Below, piece after piece: positions 17,394 through 27,107 of a stretch of 64,000 bases of DNA. A model generated the notes under the pieces. The model searched no databases. It had not been told where the DNA came from and saw only the letters and a program-made list of their open reading frames with translations. Numbering within the stretch: position 1 is the stretch's first letter; every line of letters starts with the position of its first letter. Origin of the DNA: JAAYPI01 sp963668615 (GTDB lineage Bacteria > Bacteroidota > Bacteroidia > Bacteroidales > Paludibacteraceae); assembly GCA_963668615.2 (NCBI GenBank), contig CAXXCL010000002.1, positions 1-64,000 on the forward strand. Direction: 5' to 3'. A program made the position numbers and the translations under genes.

Positions 17394-19076
17394 TTACTTT
17401 TTTTCTTTTGCCCAACTATCTTTCAATGATACCGTGCGGTTAAATATGAGTTTCCCTTTCTTAGAATCGGGGTCAATATTAAAGTAACCTAGACGTTGAA
17501 ATTGAAAATTTTCAAGAGGTTTTGCCGTTTGCAAACAAGGTTCTACTTTACAATTTAAAACTGTTTTTAACGAGTCAGGATTAAGAAGTTCTTTAAAATC
17601 TTTTTCTTTTTCTTCACTCGGATTCTCCACAATGAACAAACGGTCATAAAGCCGTACTTCAGCATCAATACAGTTTTTTGCATCAACCCAGTGCAATGTT
17701 CCTTTTACTTTGCGGTTGCTTTCCGGCATTCCACTTTTTGTCATGGGGTCGTATTCACAATAAACTTCTTCAATTTCGCCATTAACATCTTTTTTGCATC
17801 CAGTACATTTTACGATATAGGCATTTTTCAGGCGAACTTCTTTGTCCGGTGTCATACGGAAATATCCTTTAGGAGGATTTTCCATAAAATCATCTCGTTC
17901 CATCCAAATTTCTTTTGAAAAAGAAATTTCTCTGCTACCTTTTGTTTCATCCTCCGGATTGTTAATAGCTTCCATCATTTCCGTTTTACCTTCAGGATAA
18001 TTTGTTATGATGAGTTTTACAGGATTTAATACCCCCGAAACACGTGTAGCTGTTGCATTTAATTCTTCCCTGATAGAGTGTTCCAATAGCGAAACATCAA
18101 TTATTCCATCATACTTGGTATATCCTATTTTGTCAATAAAATTACGGATAGAAGTAGGAGTATATCCTCTTCTTCTTAGTCCGCAAAGAGTTGGCATACG
18201 AGGATCATCCCATCCCGAAACCAATTTTTCTTGTACCAGTTGTAACATTTTTCGTTTACTCATTACAGTATAGGTAATGTTTAAACGATTAAATTCATTT
18301 TGTCTCGGACGATAATCTTTGTTGGCAAATTGGTCTATAAACCAGTCATATAATGGACGGTGAACTTCAAATTCAAGGGTACAAAGAGAGTGGGTTACTC
18401 CTTCAAAATAATCTGATTGACCATGAGCAAAATCATACATCGGATAAGCTTTCCATTTACTTCCTGTACGATGATGTGGACGGTTATTTATTATCCGATA
18501 CATAATAGGGTCTCTAAAATGCATATTGGATGAAGCCATATCTATTTTAGCTCTTAGTACTAAATCGCCGTCTTTCACATCTCCTGAATTCATTTTTTCA
18601 AATAAAGCCAGATTCTCTTCAATGGGACGGTTGCGGTATGGACTCTCTATTCCCGGGGTAGTGGGATTACCTTTTTGTTTGGCAATTTCTTCAGCTGATT
18701 GTTCATCAATATAGGCTTTGCCATCTTTTATTAGTTTTATAGCAAGATCCCATAATTGTTGAAAATAATCGGAAGCGTAGTAAACATTAGCCCATTTAAA
18801 GCCAAGCCATTGGATATCTTCCTGTATGGAATTGACGTATTCTACGTCTTCTGTAGTTGGGTTAGTATCATCAAAGCGAAGATTACAGATGCCATTGTAC
18901 TTTTCTGCAATACCAAAATCCATACAAATAGCTTTTGCATGTCCGATGTGGAGGTATCCATTAGGTTCCGGTGGAAAACGAGTTTGAATACGTCCACCAT
19001 TTTTACCTTCTTGTAGGTCTTTTTCAACAATAGCTTCAATAAAATTGAGCGATTTTTTTGTTTCTTCAGCTTCCAT
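17394..19076 (-). CDS. glnS: Glutaminyl-tRNA synthetase
   Basis: GlnRS charges tRNA-Gln directly. The 560-residue protein, started at the ATG at 19076 (MEAEETKKSLNFIE), has the class I HIGH motif in PPEPNGYLHIGHAK, the KMSKS-equivalent VMSKRKML, and the two C-terminal anticodon-binding barrels. An in-frame TTG upstream would add 14 residues unlike the family, so it is not used. Presence of GlnRS suggests the organism does not rely on amidation of Glu-tRNA-Gln, though gatCAB could also occur elsewhere. A hairpin lies between this gene and lpxA, so the two may be separate transcripts. Confidence 0.95.
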   Translation of the reverse strand: MEAEETKKSLNFIEAIVEKDLQEGKNGGRIQTRFPPEPNGYLHIGHAKAICMDFGIAEKYNGICNLRFDDTNPTTEDVEYVNSIQEDIQWLGFKWANVYYASDYFQQLWDLAIKLIKDGKAYIDEQSAEEIAKQKGNPTTPGIESPYRNRPIEENLALFEKMNSGDVKDGDLVLRAKIDMASSNMHFRDPIMYRIINNRPHHRTGSKWKAYPMYDFAHGQSDYFEGVTHSLCTLEFEVHRPLYDWFIDQFANKDYRPRQNEFNRLNITYTVMSKRKMLQLVQEKLVSGWDDPRMPTLCGLRRRGYTPTSIRNFIDKIGYTKYDGIIDVSLLEHSIREELNATATRVSGVLNPVKLIITNYPEGKTEMMEAINNPEDETKGSREISFSKEIWMERDDFMENPPKGYFRMTPDKEVRLKNAYIVKCTGCKKDVNGEIEEVYCEYDPMTKSGMPESNRKVKGTLHWVDAKNCIDAEVRLYDRLFIVENPSEEKEKDFKELLNPDSLKTVLNCKVEPCLQTAKPLENFQFQRLGYFNIDPDSKKGKLIFNRTVSLKDSWAKEKK

Positions 19077-19094
19077 AAGTACTGCTATATTTGA

Positions 19095-19126
19095 AAAGAG
19101 GAGTAATTTTTGTATCACTCCTCTTT
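19095..19126 (-). terminator. Hairpin terminator after lpxA
   Basis: AAAGAGGAGT (19095-19104) and ACTCCTCTTT (19117-19126) are perfect complements around a 12-base loop. The hairpin follows the lpxA stop and precedes glnS on the minus strand; the T tract is short, so termination may be partial. Confidence 0.6.
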
Positions 19127-19132
19127 AAATTT

Positions 19133-19915
19133 TTATTTATCAAAATATCCTTTAATAATGCCTCTTTGTGAGTTACGAAGAAAGAGTATAACTTCGTCTT
19201 TTTCTTTTGTGGCAGGTAATTCTGCTTCTATTCGCTCTATCGCCTGCGAGGTGTTTAAACCGGAAAGAAATAAAAGTCGGTATATATTTTGAATATCACA
19301 TATTTGTTCGTTAGTAAAACCTCTACGTCGAAGTCCGATAGAATTGACCCCTGCATAAGAAATCGGATCTCTTCCGGCTGTAATAAAAGGCGGAATATCT
19401 TTTCCTATACGAGAACCGCCTTGGACAATGACATGGGAACCAACATGGCAAAATTGATGAATAAGAGTTCCCCCACTTACAATAGCCCAATCATCAATTT
19501 TCACTTCTCCTGCTATTTGACAAGCATTTCCAAGAATTACATTATTTCCTACTGCACAATCATGGGCAACATGAACATAAGCCATTAGTAAACAATTACT
19601 TCCGACAACTGTTTTTCCCTTAGCTGAAGTGCCTCGGTTTATAGTAACACATTCTCGGATAGTCGTGTTGTCTCCAATTTCTACAACAGTATCTTCTCCG
19701 TTAAATTTTAAATCTTGAGGAATGGCAGCAATGACAGCTCCCGGAAAAATAGTACAGTTTTTTCCGATGCGAGCTCCTTCTAAAATGGTGACACCAGAGC
19801 TTATACGGGTTCCTTCTTTTATAATTACATTTTTATCAATAGTAACAAAAGGTTCTATAACAACATTGGGAGCAATTTTTGCTTCAGGATGAATGTATGC
19901 TAAAGGTTGTTTCAT
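19133..19915 (-). CDS. lpxA: UDP-N-acetylglucosamine acyltransferase
   Basis: LpxA performs the first acylation of lipid A synthesis in the cytoplasm. The 260-residue protein is a left-handed beta helix of hexapeptide repeats (IHPEAKIAPNVVIEPFVTI onward) with the conserved active-site region AYVHVAHDCAVGNNV, GGTLIHQFCHVG, and a C-terminal helical domain starting near GVNSIGLRRRGF. It follows lpxC/fabZ by 12 bases. The length is normal. Confidence 0.96.
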   Translation of the reverse strand: MKQPLAYIHPEAKIAPNVVIEPFVTIDKNVIIKEGTRISSGVTILEGARIGKNCTIFPGAVIAAIPQDLKFNGEDTVVEIGDNTTIRECVTINRGTSAKGKTVVGSNCLLMAYVHVAHDCAVGNNVILGNACQIAGEVKIDDWAIVSGGTLIHQFCHVGSHVIVQGGSRIGKDIPPFITAGRDPISYAGVNSIGLRRRGFTNEQICDIQNIYRLLFLSGLNTSQAIERIEAELPATKEKDEVILFLRNSQRGIIKGYFDK

Positions 19916-19927
19916 AAAATTGGAGAG

Positions 19928-21313
19928 TTATTTATTTTTTGTTATTTGAGCCATAAATTGAGCTTCGGCAACTATCTTCCTTCCTACAAACACATACCCT
20001 TGCATTGTAGCACAACCACGTCGTATCTCTGTCATTAAAGTCAGTTTGAAAAGCAGAGTGTCACCGGGAGAAACTTTCTTTCGAAATTTAACGTTGTCTA
20101 TTTTTAAAAAGTATGTTGAATAGCGAGTAGGTTCTTCTACCGAATTAAGTACTAAAAGACCACCAACTTGAGCCATCGCTTCAACTAGCAATACACCTGG
20201 CATAACAGGCTCATTAGGAAAGTGTCCAACAAAGAAAGTTTCATTGCCAGTCACATTTTTCAAACCGATTATCTCTTTGTCCTTTATACGTAGAATCTTA
20301 TCCACCATTAAAAATGGCCAACGATGAGGTAACAATTCTTTAATGCGATTAATATCCATTACAGGAGGAATCTCAGGGTTGTACAGAGGTGCTTGAGATT
20401 CTTCTCTGCGAAGGTCTCTGGCAATCTTTTTAGCTAATTGTGTATTGATATGATGACCTGGTTTGGTCGCTATAATCCTACCTAAAATTGGTTTGCCGAT
20501 TAAAGCCAAATCACCTAAAACATCAAGTAATTTATGTCGAGCAGGTTCGTTTTCAAAAACAAGGGGTTTTTCATTGATATAACCCAATCGGTTTACTTTT
20601 ATGCCTTCTTGATTCATCAATTTTGCCAATCGGTTTACTTCTTCTTGTGGTAATTCCTGATCGTAAATAACAATGGCATTGTCTAAATCACCCCCTTTGA
20701 TGAGGTTGTGGGTTAATAAGGGCTCAATTTCTCTGACAAAAACGAATGTCCTTGCTGATGCTATTTCAGTTTCAAAATCAGATAAATTTTCAAGACTTGC
20801 ATATTGATTTGATAAAATGCATGAATCAAAATTTATTAGTGTGTGAATGCTGAATTTTTCATCCGGTAAAAGGAGGAAAGAAGAACCACTACCATCTGAA
20901 AATTCCATTTTTTCGGGAACAATAAAGTAATCTTTTTCTTCATTCTGTTCAGCAATACCTGCTTTTTTTATGGCTTGTACATATATGATGGCACTTCCAT
21001 CCAAAATAGGCATCTCCGGAGCATTAATTTCTACCAGACAGTTATCTATTTCACTTGCAAATAGAGCTGACATTGCATGTTCTATCGTACTAACGGTAAC
21101 ATTGTTGATAGAAATAACAGTACCTCTTTCTGTTGCAATAACATTTTCTGCACTTGCTTTAATTTCAGGCTGTCCTTCTAAATCAACACGTTTAAATATA
21201 ATTCCAAAGTTTTCCGGAGCCGGATTGAAGATGGCTGTGATATGTAAACCGGTATGTAATCCCTTTCCTTCTAATGTGAATGGTTGTTCTAAAGTTTTTT
21301 GTTTTGTCGACAT
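19928..21313 (-). CDS. lpxC/fabZ: Bifunctional LpxC deacetylase / FabZ dehydratase
   Basis: This 461-residue protein fuses two enzymes. Residues 1-300 are LpxC, the zinc deacetylase that commits to lipid A, with LEGKGLHTGLH, TIEHAMSALFASEIDNC and the HKLLDVLGDLALIGKP metal site. Residues from about 318 are FabZ, the beta-hydroxyacyl-ACP dehydratase, with LLPHRWPFLMVDKIL and the catalytic GHFPNEPVMPGVLLVEAMAQ. The fusion is characteristic of Bacteroidetes and couples lipid A and fatty acid flux in one polypeptide. It sits 3 bases after lpxD and 12 before lpxA. Confidence 0.96.
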   Translation of the reverse strand: MSTKQKTLEQPFTLEGKGLHTGLHITAIFNPAPENFGIIFKRVDLEGQPEIKASAENVIATERGTVISINNVTVSTIEHAMSALFASEIDNCLVEINAPEMPILDGSAIIYVQAIKKAGIAEQNEEKDYFIVPEKMEFSDGSGSSFLLLPDEKFSIHTLINFDSCILSNQYASLENLSDFETEIASARTFVFVREIEPLLTHNLIKGGDLDNAIVIYDQELPQEEVNRLAKLMNQEGIKVNRLGYINEKPLVFENEPARHKLLDVLGDLALIGKPILGRIIATKPGHHINTQLAKKIARDLRREESQAPLYNPEIPPVMDINRIKELLPHRWPFLMVDKILRIKDKEIIGLKNVTGNETFFVGHFPNEPVMPGVLLVEAMAQVGGLLVLNSVEEPTRYSTYFLKIDNVKFRKKVSPGDTLLFKLTLMTEIRRGCATMQGYVFVGRKIVAEAQFMAQITKNK

Positions 21314-21316
21314 TTT

Positions 21317-22363
21317 TTACTTTTTCAGTTCTTCTTTTAGTAGGTTTATCTCTTTTTGCAATTCTAAAACGGTTTGTTGTAGTTCGGGTAAGTGTCTGTA
21401 TACCACAAAGGAACGCCTATTTTTAGAAGCAGGCATGGCTGGTATACCTTGAAACGCTTGTCCTTCTTCTTTTATATTGTTGGTAATGCCCGTATAGGCA
21501 CCAATAAGCGTATTGTCTGCAATGGTAAGGTGTCCTACGATGCCAACCATACCACCAATGATACAATTTTTTCCGATTTTTGTAGAGCCAGCTATGCCTG
21601 AACATGCTGCCATTGCACTATTTTCACCAATTTCTACATTGTGAGCTATTTGTATTTGGTTGTCCAATTTAACACCTTTGTGAAGTATCGTAGACCCAAT
21701 ACTTGCACGGTCTACAGATGTACAAGATCCTATTTCAACGTTGTCTTCAATAACCACATTTCCGCCCTGTGGTATTTTATCATAACTTCCATCTTCATTA
21801 CGTGCAAAGCCAAAACCATCTGACCCGATAACGGCAGAAGAGTGTATAATACAATTGTTTCCAATGACACAGTCGTAATAAATTCTCACTCCTGAGTAAA
21901 GAATGGTATTTTTTCCGACACTTACATTGTTTCCAATGTAGCTATGAGGATATATTTGAGTATTATCACCAATGACAACGCCTTCTTCAATGCAGCAAAA
22001 GGCTCCGATATATACGTCCTTGCCTATTTTAGCAGAAGGGGCTATAAATGCTAAAGAGTCAATGCCTTTTTTTGCCGGTTTATTTTGATCTACCAGTTTC
22101 AACAAAAGAGATAAAGATTTGTACGCATCTTCTACGGCAATTAGTGTTGCGGTAATCGGTTTTTCCGGCTCAAAAGATTTGTTTACCAATACAACACTTG
22201 CTTTTGTCTCGTAAATGTAATGTGTGTATTTTGGATTTGCAAGAAAGGTAAGCGTGTTTGGTTCACCCTTTTCTATTTTTGAAATGTTGTTGACTTTAAC
22301 AGAAGAATCTCCTATTACTTCACCTTTCAAAAAATCGGCTATTTGTTGTGCAGAAAATTCCAT
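21317..22363 (-). CDS. lpxD: UDP-3-O-acylglucosamine N-acyltransferase
   Basis: LpxD adds the second acyl chain in lipid A synthesis. The 348-residue protein has an N-terminal UDP-binding domain (residues 1-100, SAQQIADFLKGEVIGD to FIAPSAKIG), then a long beta helix of hexapeptide repeats with the catalytic IQIAHNVEIGENSAMAAC, and a C-terminal helical tail. It is first in the lpxD-lpxC/fabZ-lpxA run and has its own -7 box. The length is normal. Confidence 0.96.
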   Translation of the reverse strand: MEFSAQQIADFLKGEVIGDSSVKVNNISKIEKGEPNTLTFLANPKYTHYIYETKASVVLVNKSFEPEKPITATLIAVEDAYKSLSLLLKLVDQNKPAKKGIDSLAFIAPSAKIGKDVYIGAFCCIEEGVVIGDNTQIYPHSYIGNNVSVGKNTILYSGVRIYYDCVIGNNCIIHSSAVIGSDGFGFARNEDGSYDKIPQGGNVVIEDNVEIGSCTSVDRASIGSTILHKGVKLDNQIQIAHNVEIGENSAMAACSGIAGSTKIGKNCIIGGMVGIVGHLTIADNTLIGAYTGITNNIKEEGQAFQGIPAMPASKNRRSFVVYRHLPELQQTVLELQKEINLLKEELKK

Positions 22364-22380
22364 ATCAGTTTAAATTTCGG

Positions 22381-22388
22381 CAAATGTA
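22381..22388 (-). promoter_or_regulatory. Putative -7 box TACATTTG for the lpx operon
   Basis: TACATTTG on the minus strand is a full match to TAnnTTTG and lies 17 bases before the lpxD start, in the 90-base gap after the HD gene, implying the lpx genes can be transcribed independently of purM-prfA-pyrF. Confidence 0.5.
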
Positions 22389-22453
22389 ACAAAATTTTCA
22401 CAAAAAAAAGATTTTTGTAGATTAGAAAGGTTATTATCAGGGCAAAAAAACAA

Positions 22454-23686
22454 CTAATTTTTATCGGTTCTGTAGTAGCAAAAATAATATTTTGTTACTT
22501 CTCTGGATAAAACGCTGATATCAAGCATATCCGAGGATTGACTGATTGGTTTTGTGGTTCCATCATTATATAATATGTTAATACTGTCCTCATTGTTCTT
22601 GTACATATTATTTGTAACCTCATTGACAGAAATAAAATAGGAAGCTTCCTCCTGCTTAATACCTAGGTAATTGCTTATTTCAAGCCTCTTCCTTTTTATT
22701 TTCTCTTTGTCAACAGGTTGGTTACTTACTTCCATTTTGAAAATCTTTCTATTGACAATATTCTTACTGAGTTCTGATAATATTTTGTCATCGTGGTAAG
22801 CCCATACTTTGAGAGCACTCAAAATATCTGTGTCATCGAGAGCTAAGAAGTAGTCCAAGATTTGGTCATTGCCTACGAAAGTGTTTCTGTTAGGACTATT
22901 TTTGATAAAATATAATAATGAAGGTGTTCCAAATAGATTTTCATCCTTTTGTGCTACAATCTTTGCTCGCTCAATTGTATTGATAAGCATTTTTTCAATA
23001 GCAAAAGCTGTTTTGTGCAAGTATACTTGCCAATACATTAGACGCCTGTTCATTAGAAAGTTTTCTATAGAGTAGATTCCTTTTGCTTCTACTACCAATT
23101 TATCATCTTTGATATTCAACATCTTAATGATACGTGCAGAACCGATATTTCCTTCGGTTACACCTGTAAAGAAACTATCACGACGCAAATAATCGAGTCT
23201 ATCCATGTCGAGTTGTCCTGAAACCAGTTGGTGTAAAAATTCTTTCTTGTATGTGTTTTGAAGAATAGATATGGCAAGGTTTAATTGCCCATTAAATTCT
23301 TTATTCAGTCGCTGAATGGTTGTCAAAGTTATGTCTTCGTGCGAAACATCTTTTATAATTGTTCCTTCTAAAGCATGTGAAAATGGTCCGTGACCGATAT
23401 CGTGTAAAAGAATAGCAGCATAAACACCTTCCTCTTCTTCTTTTGTAATTTCTATTTCCTTGGATTTCAGATTTTTTATGGCTTCTGTCATTAAATACAT
23501 GGCTCCTAGTGAGTGCTGAAATCGTGTGTGTTGTGCTCCCGGATATACATAAGAAGAAAGTCCCAATTGTCTTATGCGGGTTAACCTTTGCATATACGGA
23601 TGTTGTATCAAATCGTATATAAAGTTGCCCGGAATATTGATGAAACCGAAAACGGGATCATTGATTATTTTCTTCTTGTTGACCAC
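22454..23686 (-). CDS. HD-domain phosphohydrolase (dGTPase-like)
   Basis: The 410-residue protein has the HD superfamily metal site: FQHSLGAMYLM, ILLHDIGHGPFSHALE and the distal LDMDRLDYLRRDSF. This pattern is that of SAMHD1/dGTPase-like hydrolases, which remove triphosphate from nucleotides, but the substrate has not been shown for this Bacteroidetes branch. It lies 5 bases after pyrF and before lpxD, a conserved position in the order, which suggests a housekeeping role in nucleotide balance (inference). Confidence 0.85.
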   Translation of the reverse strand: MVNKKKIINDPVFGFINIPGNFIYDLIQHPYMQRLTRIRQLGLSSYVYPGAQHTRFQHSLGAMYLMTEAIKNLKSKEIEITKEEEEGVYAAILLHDIGHGPFSHALEGTIIKDVSHEDITLTTIQRLNKEFNGQLNLAISILQNTYKKEFLHQLVSGQLDMDRLDYLRRDSFFTGVTEGNIGSARIIKMLNIKDDKLVVEAKGIYSIENFLMNRRLMYWQVYLHKTAFAIEKMLINTIERAKIVAQKDENLFGTPSLLYFIKNSPNRNTFVGNDQILDYFLALDDTDILSALKVWAYHDDKILSELSKNIVNRKIFKMEVSNQPVDKEKIKRKRLEISNYLGIKQEEASYFISVNEVTNNMYKNNEDSINILYNDGTTKPISQSSDMLDISVLSREVTKYYFCYYRTDKN

Positions 23687-23691
23687 TTTTG

Positions 23692-24528
23692 TCAGATTAT
23701 TTTATAGGAAGAAAGAATTTCTTCCATTTCTGTTTGAATGTTTTTTGCTTCATGTTGAGCTGCATTCGCAAAATTTTCAGAATTGTCCGCATAAATAATA
23801 GAACGAGAAGCATTTACAAGCAATCCGCATTCTTTGTTTATGCCGTATTTTGCAACTTCTTGCAGGCTTCCACCTTGTGCTCCGACACCTGGAACCAATA
23901 AGAAATGGTTTGGCACAATTGTGCGAATATTGCTTAGCATATCAGCTTTTGTAGCACCTACTACGTACATTAGGTTATTTTCAGAACCCCATTTTTGAGA
24001 AGTTTTTAAAACTTTTTCGAACAAATATTCATCAGTTTCAGCATCTTTTGTGTATTGAAAATCGGATGCTCCTTTATTGGATGTTAGTGCCAACAAGATA
24101 GCCCATTTGCCACCATAATTCAAAAACGGAGTAACACTGTCTTCTCCCATATAGGGAGCAATTGTAACTGCATCAAAATCCATGTTTCCTAGAAATGTGC
24201 GAGCATACATGGCTGAAGTGTTACCAATATCACCCCGTTTAGCGTCGGCAATGATAAATTGGTCAGGGAAATTGGTGCGAATATATTCCACTGTTCGTTC
24301 CAATGTACTCCATCCTTCTAATCCCAAAGACTCGTAAAAAGCAGTGTTTGGTTTATAGGCAACACAGAAGTCGGCAGTTGCATCAATAATAGATTTATTA
24401 AATTCAAACATGGCATCATCCGTGTTGTCAAAAAGAAATTCCGGTATTTTGGCTATATCGCTATCTAAACCTACGCAAAGGAATGATTTTTTGCGTTTTA
24501 TGTTTTCAAGTAGTTGTTCTTTGTTCAT
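23692..24528 (-). CDS. pyrF: Orotidine 5'-phosphate decarboxylase (type 2)
   Basis: PyrF makes UMP in the last step of pyrimidine synthesis. The 278-residue protein is the longer type 2 form, with FLCVGLDSDIAKIP near the N-terminus, the catalytic IIADAKRGDIGNTSAMYA, and LVPGVGAQGGSLQEV in the phosphate-binding region. It lies 35 bases after prfA and 5 bases before the HD gene, all on the minus strand. Confidence 0.96.
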   Translation of the reverse strand: MNKEQLLENIKRKKSFLCVGLDSDIAKIPEFLFDNTDDAMFEFNKSIIDATADFCVAYKPNTAFYESLGLEGWSTLERTVEYIRTNFPDQFIIADAKRGDIGNTSAMYARTFLGNMDFDAVTIAPYMGEDSVTPFLNYGGKWAILLALTSNKGASDFQYTKDAETDEYLFEKVLKTSQKWGSENNLMYVVGATKADMLSNIRTIVPNHFLLVPGVGAQGGSLQEVAKYGINKECGLLVNASRSIIYADNSENFANAAQHEAKNIQTEMEEILSSYKII

Positions 24529-24563
24529 GACTATATTGTTTTTTGTTCGCAGTGTCGTTAAAT

Positions 24564-25643
24564 CTATAACTCACTTTCTTTCATTCTTTCGGCATTTTCT
24601 GCTACAATCAAGTGGTCTATACAATCTTGAATATCGCCATCCATAAATGCTGACAGATTGTAAATAGTATAGTTTATGCGATGGTCGGTGATACGTCCTT
24701 GTGGATAATTATAGGTGCGAATTTTTGCCGAACGGTCACCTGTAGAAACCATCGTTTTTCTTTTAGAACCTATTTCATCAAGATATTTTTGGTATTCGAT
24801 GGCATAAATTCTTGAGCGAAGTTCAATCATTGCTTTTGCCTTGTTTTTGTGTTGCGATTTTTCATCTTGGCACTGTACGGTAATGCCTGTTGGAATGTGT
24901 ACCAAACGAATAGCAGAGTAGGTGGTGTTTACAGATTGTCCACCCGCACCTGAAGAACAAAATGTATCCACTCGCACATCGCTTTCTTTTAGATCTATGT
25001 CAAATTCTTCTGCTTCGGGTAAAACTGCTACTGTCGCGGCTGATGTGTGTACTCGTCCTTGTGTTTCTGTTTGCGGAACGCGTTGTACGCGGTGAACTCC
25101 CGATTCGTATTTGAGTATTCCATATACATTTTCTCCCGACACAGTAAAAATCATTTCTTTGTAACCGCCGGACGTTCCTTCGCTCGTATTAGTAACTTCT
25201 ACTTTCCAACCTTTGCTTTCACAGTAACGAGAATACATTTTAAATAAGTCCCCTGCAAAAATAGCCGCCTCGTCACCTCCTGTGCCTCCTCTGATTTCTA
25301 CAATGGCATTTTTACCATCTTGTGGGTCAGCAGGAACAAGTAAAAGTTTTATTTCTTCCTCCATAGGTGCTATTTTGGGGCTTATTTGGTCTATTTCCAT
25401 TTTAGCCATATCTCGCATTTCCTCGTCGTTCTCGTTCTCCAATATTTCTTTTGCTTCTGCCAAATTGGCAAGCAATGTTTTATACCTTTGTTGTGCAGAT
25501 AGAATTTTTTCTAAATCATGATATTCTTTGTTTAATTTCACAAAGCGTTTCATGTCACTGATAACAGCAGGGTCCGTTATTAACGTGGAAACTTCTTCAA
25601 AGCGACTTGCAAGTCCTTCTAATTTATCTAGTATACTACTCAT
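24564..25643 (-). CDS. prfA: Peptide chain release factor 1
   Basis: RF1 reads UAA and UAG stops. The 359-residue protein contains the catalytic GGQ in SSGAGGQSVNTTYSAIR and the stop-reading region HRVQRVPQTETQGRVHTSA, in which the PxT tripeptide is PQT. All domains are present and the length is normal. It is placed between purM and pyrF in a minus-strand run, 45 bases after purM. Confidence 0.97.
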   Translation of the reverse strand: MSSILDKLEGLASRFEEVSTLITDPAVISDMKRFVKLNKEYHDLEKILSAQQRYKTLLANLAEAKEILENENDEEMRDMAKMEIDQISPKIAPMEEEIKLLLVPADPQDGKNAIVEIRGGTGGDEAAIFAGDLFKMYSRYCESKGWKVEVTNTSEGTSGGYKEMIFTVSGENVYGILKYESGVHRVQRVPQTETQGRVHTSAATVAVLPEAEEFDIDLKESDVRVDTFCSSGAGGQSVNTTYSAIRLVHIPTGITVQCQDEKSQHKNKAKAMIELRSRIYAIEYQKYLDEIGSKRKTMVSTGDRSAKIRTYNYPQGRITDHRINYTIYNLSAFMDGDIQDCIDHLIVAENAERMKESEL

Positions 25644-25688
25644 TGATTGTTATAGGGTAAGGTAATAACTGTATAATGTAATCCTTAT

Positions 25689-26855
25689 TTAGTAAATAAA
25701 TTTTCCAAATTCACTTTCAATGGTCAGTTGCTTTTTAGTGCTATCTTCAACACGACCTACAATTTGTGCATCTATGTTGAAAGATTTTGAAATTTCGATA
25801 ATTTCTTGAGCGTATTCAGGTGCAATGTACACTTCTAAACGGTGTCCCATATTAAATACCTTATACATTTCAGACCAATCGGTATTACTTTCTTTTTGAA
25901 TAGTCTTGAATAACGGTGGAACTGCAAAAAGGTTGTCCTTAATGATGTGAACGTTATCGACGAAGTGCAATATTTTTGTTTGAGCACCACCAGAACAATG
26001 TATCATTCCGTGTATATTGGCTCGTTGTTGGTCAAGTAATTTTTTTACTACAGGTGCGTATGTGCGGGTAGGCGAGAGTACTAATTTTCCTGCGTTAAGA
26101 GGAGAATCTTCTACTTCGTCTGTGAGTTTTAACTTGCCTGAATAAACTAATTCTTCGGGGACTGAAGCATCATAGCTTTCAGGATATTTTTTTGCCAAAT
26201 ATTTAGAAAATACGTCGTGCCGTGCAGAAGTTAGTCCATTGCTACCCATTCCTCCGTTGTACTCTTTTTCGTAAGAGGCTTTCCCAAAAGAGGCTAATCC
26301 GACGATTACGTCTCCCGGTTGTATGTTTGCGTTATCGATTATATCGGAACGTTTTATGCGACAGGTAACAGTACTGTCAACGATAACGGTACGAACAAGG
26401 TCGCCAACGTCAGCTGTTTCTCCTCCGGTTGCATAAACACCTATGCCCATTTTGCGTAATTCGGCAAGAAGTTCATCGGTGCCATTGATAATGGCTGAAA
26501 TAACTTCTCCCGGTATCAGCATTTTGTTTCGTCCAATGGTAGATGAAACAAGTATGTTATCTATCGCCCCCACACAAATCAGATCATCAATATTCATAAT
26601 CAATGCATCCTGAGCAATGCCTTTCCAAACGCCAATATCTCCGGTTTCTTTCCAATACATATATGCCAAAGACGATTTGGTGCCGGCACCATCTGCATGC
26701 ATAATATTGCAATATTCGGGGTCACCACCCAAAATATCAGGTATTATTTTACAAAATGCTTTTGGAAAAATTCCTTTGTCAATGTTTTTGATGGCATTGT
26801 GTACATCCTCTTTAGATGCAGAAACGCCACGCATCATATAACGTTGATTACTCAT
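25689..26855 (-). CDS. purM: Phosphoribosylformylglycinamidine cyclo-ligase-like (AIR synthase)
   Basis: The 388-residue protein belongs to the PurM/AIR synthase family, which closes the imidazole ring in purine synthesis with ATP. Visible parts are the metal/ATP-binding MHADGAGTKSSLAYMYW, DDLICVGAIDN, the TGGETADVGD signature and VGLASFGKASYEKEYNGGMG. It is longer than E. coli PurM (about 345) as is usual for the Bacteroidetes branch. It is first in a minus-strand run with prfA, pyrF and the HD gene and has a good promoter. Confidence 0.88.
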   Translation of the reverse strand: MSNQRYMMRGVSASKEDVHNAIKNIDKGIFPKAFCKIIPDILGGDPEYCNIMHADGAGTKSSLAYMYWKETGDIGVWKGIAQDALIMNIDDLICVGAIDNILVSSTIGRNKMLIPGEVISAIINGTDELLAELRKMGIGVYATGGETADVGDLVRTVIVDSTVTCRIKRSDIIDNANIQPGDVIVGLASFGKASYEKEYNGGMGSNGLTSARHDVFSKYLAKKYPESYDASVPEELVYSGKLKLTDEVEDSPLNAGKLVLSPTRTYAPVVKKLLDQQRANIHGMIHCSGGAQTKILHFVDNVHIIKDNLFAVPPLFKTIQKESNTDWSEMYKVFNMGHRLEVYIAPEYAQEIIEISKSFNIDAQIVGRVEDSTKKQLTIESEFGKFIY

Positions 26856-26877
26856 TGTTGTAGAAAATTTATTTCGG

Positions 26878-26908
26878 CAAAGGTAGTGAAATAATTATAA
26901 TTTTTCAA
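26878..26908 (-). promoter_or_regulatory. Promoter of the purM run (TTG-N20-TACCTTTG)
   Basis: On the minus strand TACCTTTG (26878-26885) matches the -7 box and TTG (26906-26908) lies 20 bases upstream. The purM ATG is 22 bases downstream. Confidence 0.6.
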
Positions 26909-27023
26909 TTTGTAGAATATGTAATATACCCAAATTGGATGAGTAGTAAATTGGCTTTGCATCAAAAAGGAAGACCCGCAAAATAGTAAAATATCTTTTA
27001 TGCAATTTGTGGTAAATATTAGC

Positions 27024-27031
27024 TACATTTG
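27024..27031 (+). promoter_or_regulatory. Putative -7 box TACATTTG for the LytTR gene
   Basis: TACATTTG matches TAnnTTTG and lies 76 bases before the LytTR start at 27108, giving a leader of about 70 bases. No -33 TTTG is seen at the usual distance (one occurs 14 bases upstream). Confidence 0.45.
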
Positions 27032-27107
27032 TACCCTTTGAGGAGAAGTTTTGGAACTATACTTTCTTATCTTCCAACGATTCCATAATTAAAGAAAATT
27101 AAAATAC

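Noticed and set aside
19077..19118. 14-residue extension of GlnRS
   Set aside because: The extension has no family support, and its TTG start is followed by hydrophobic residues unlike the cytosolic enzyme.
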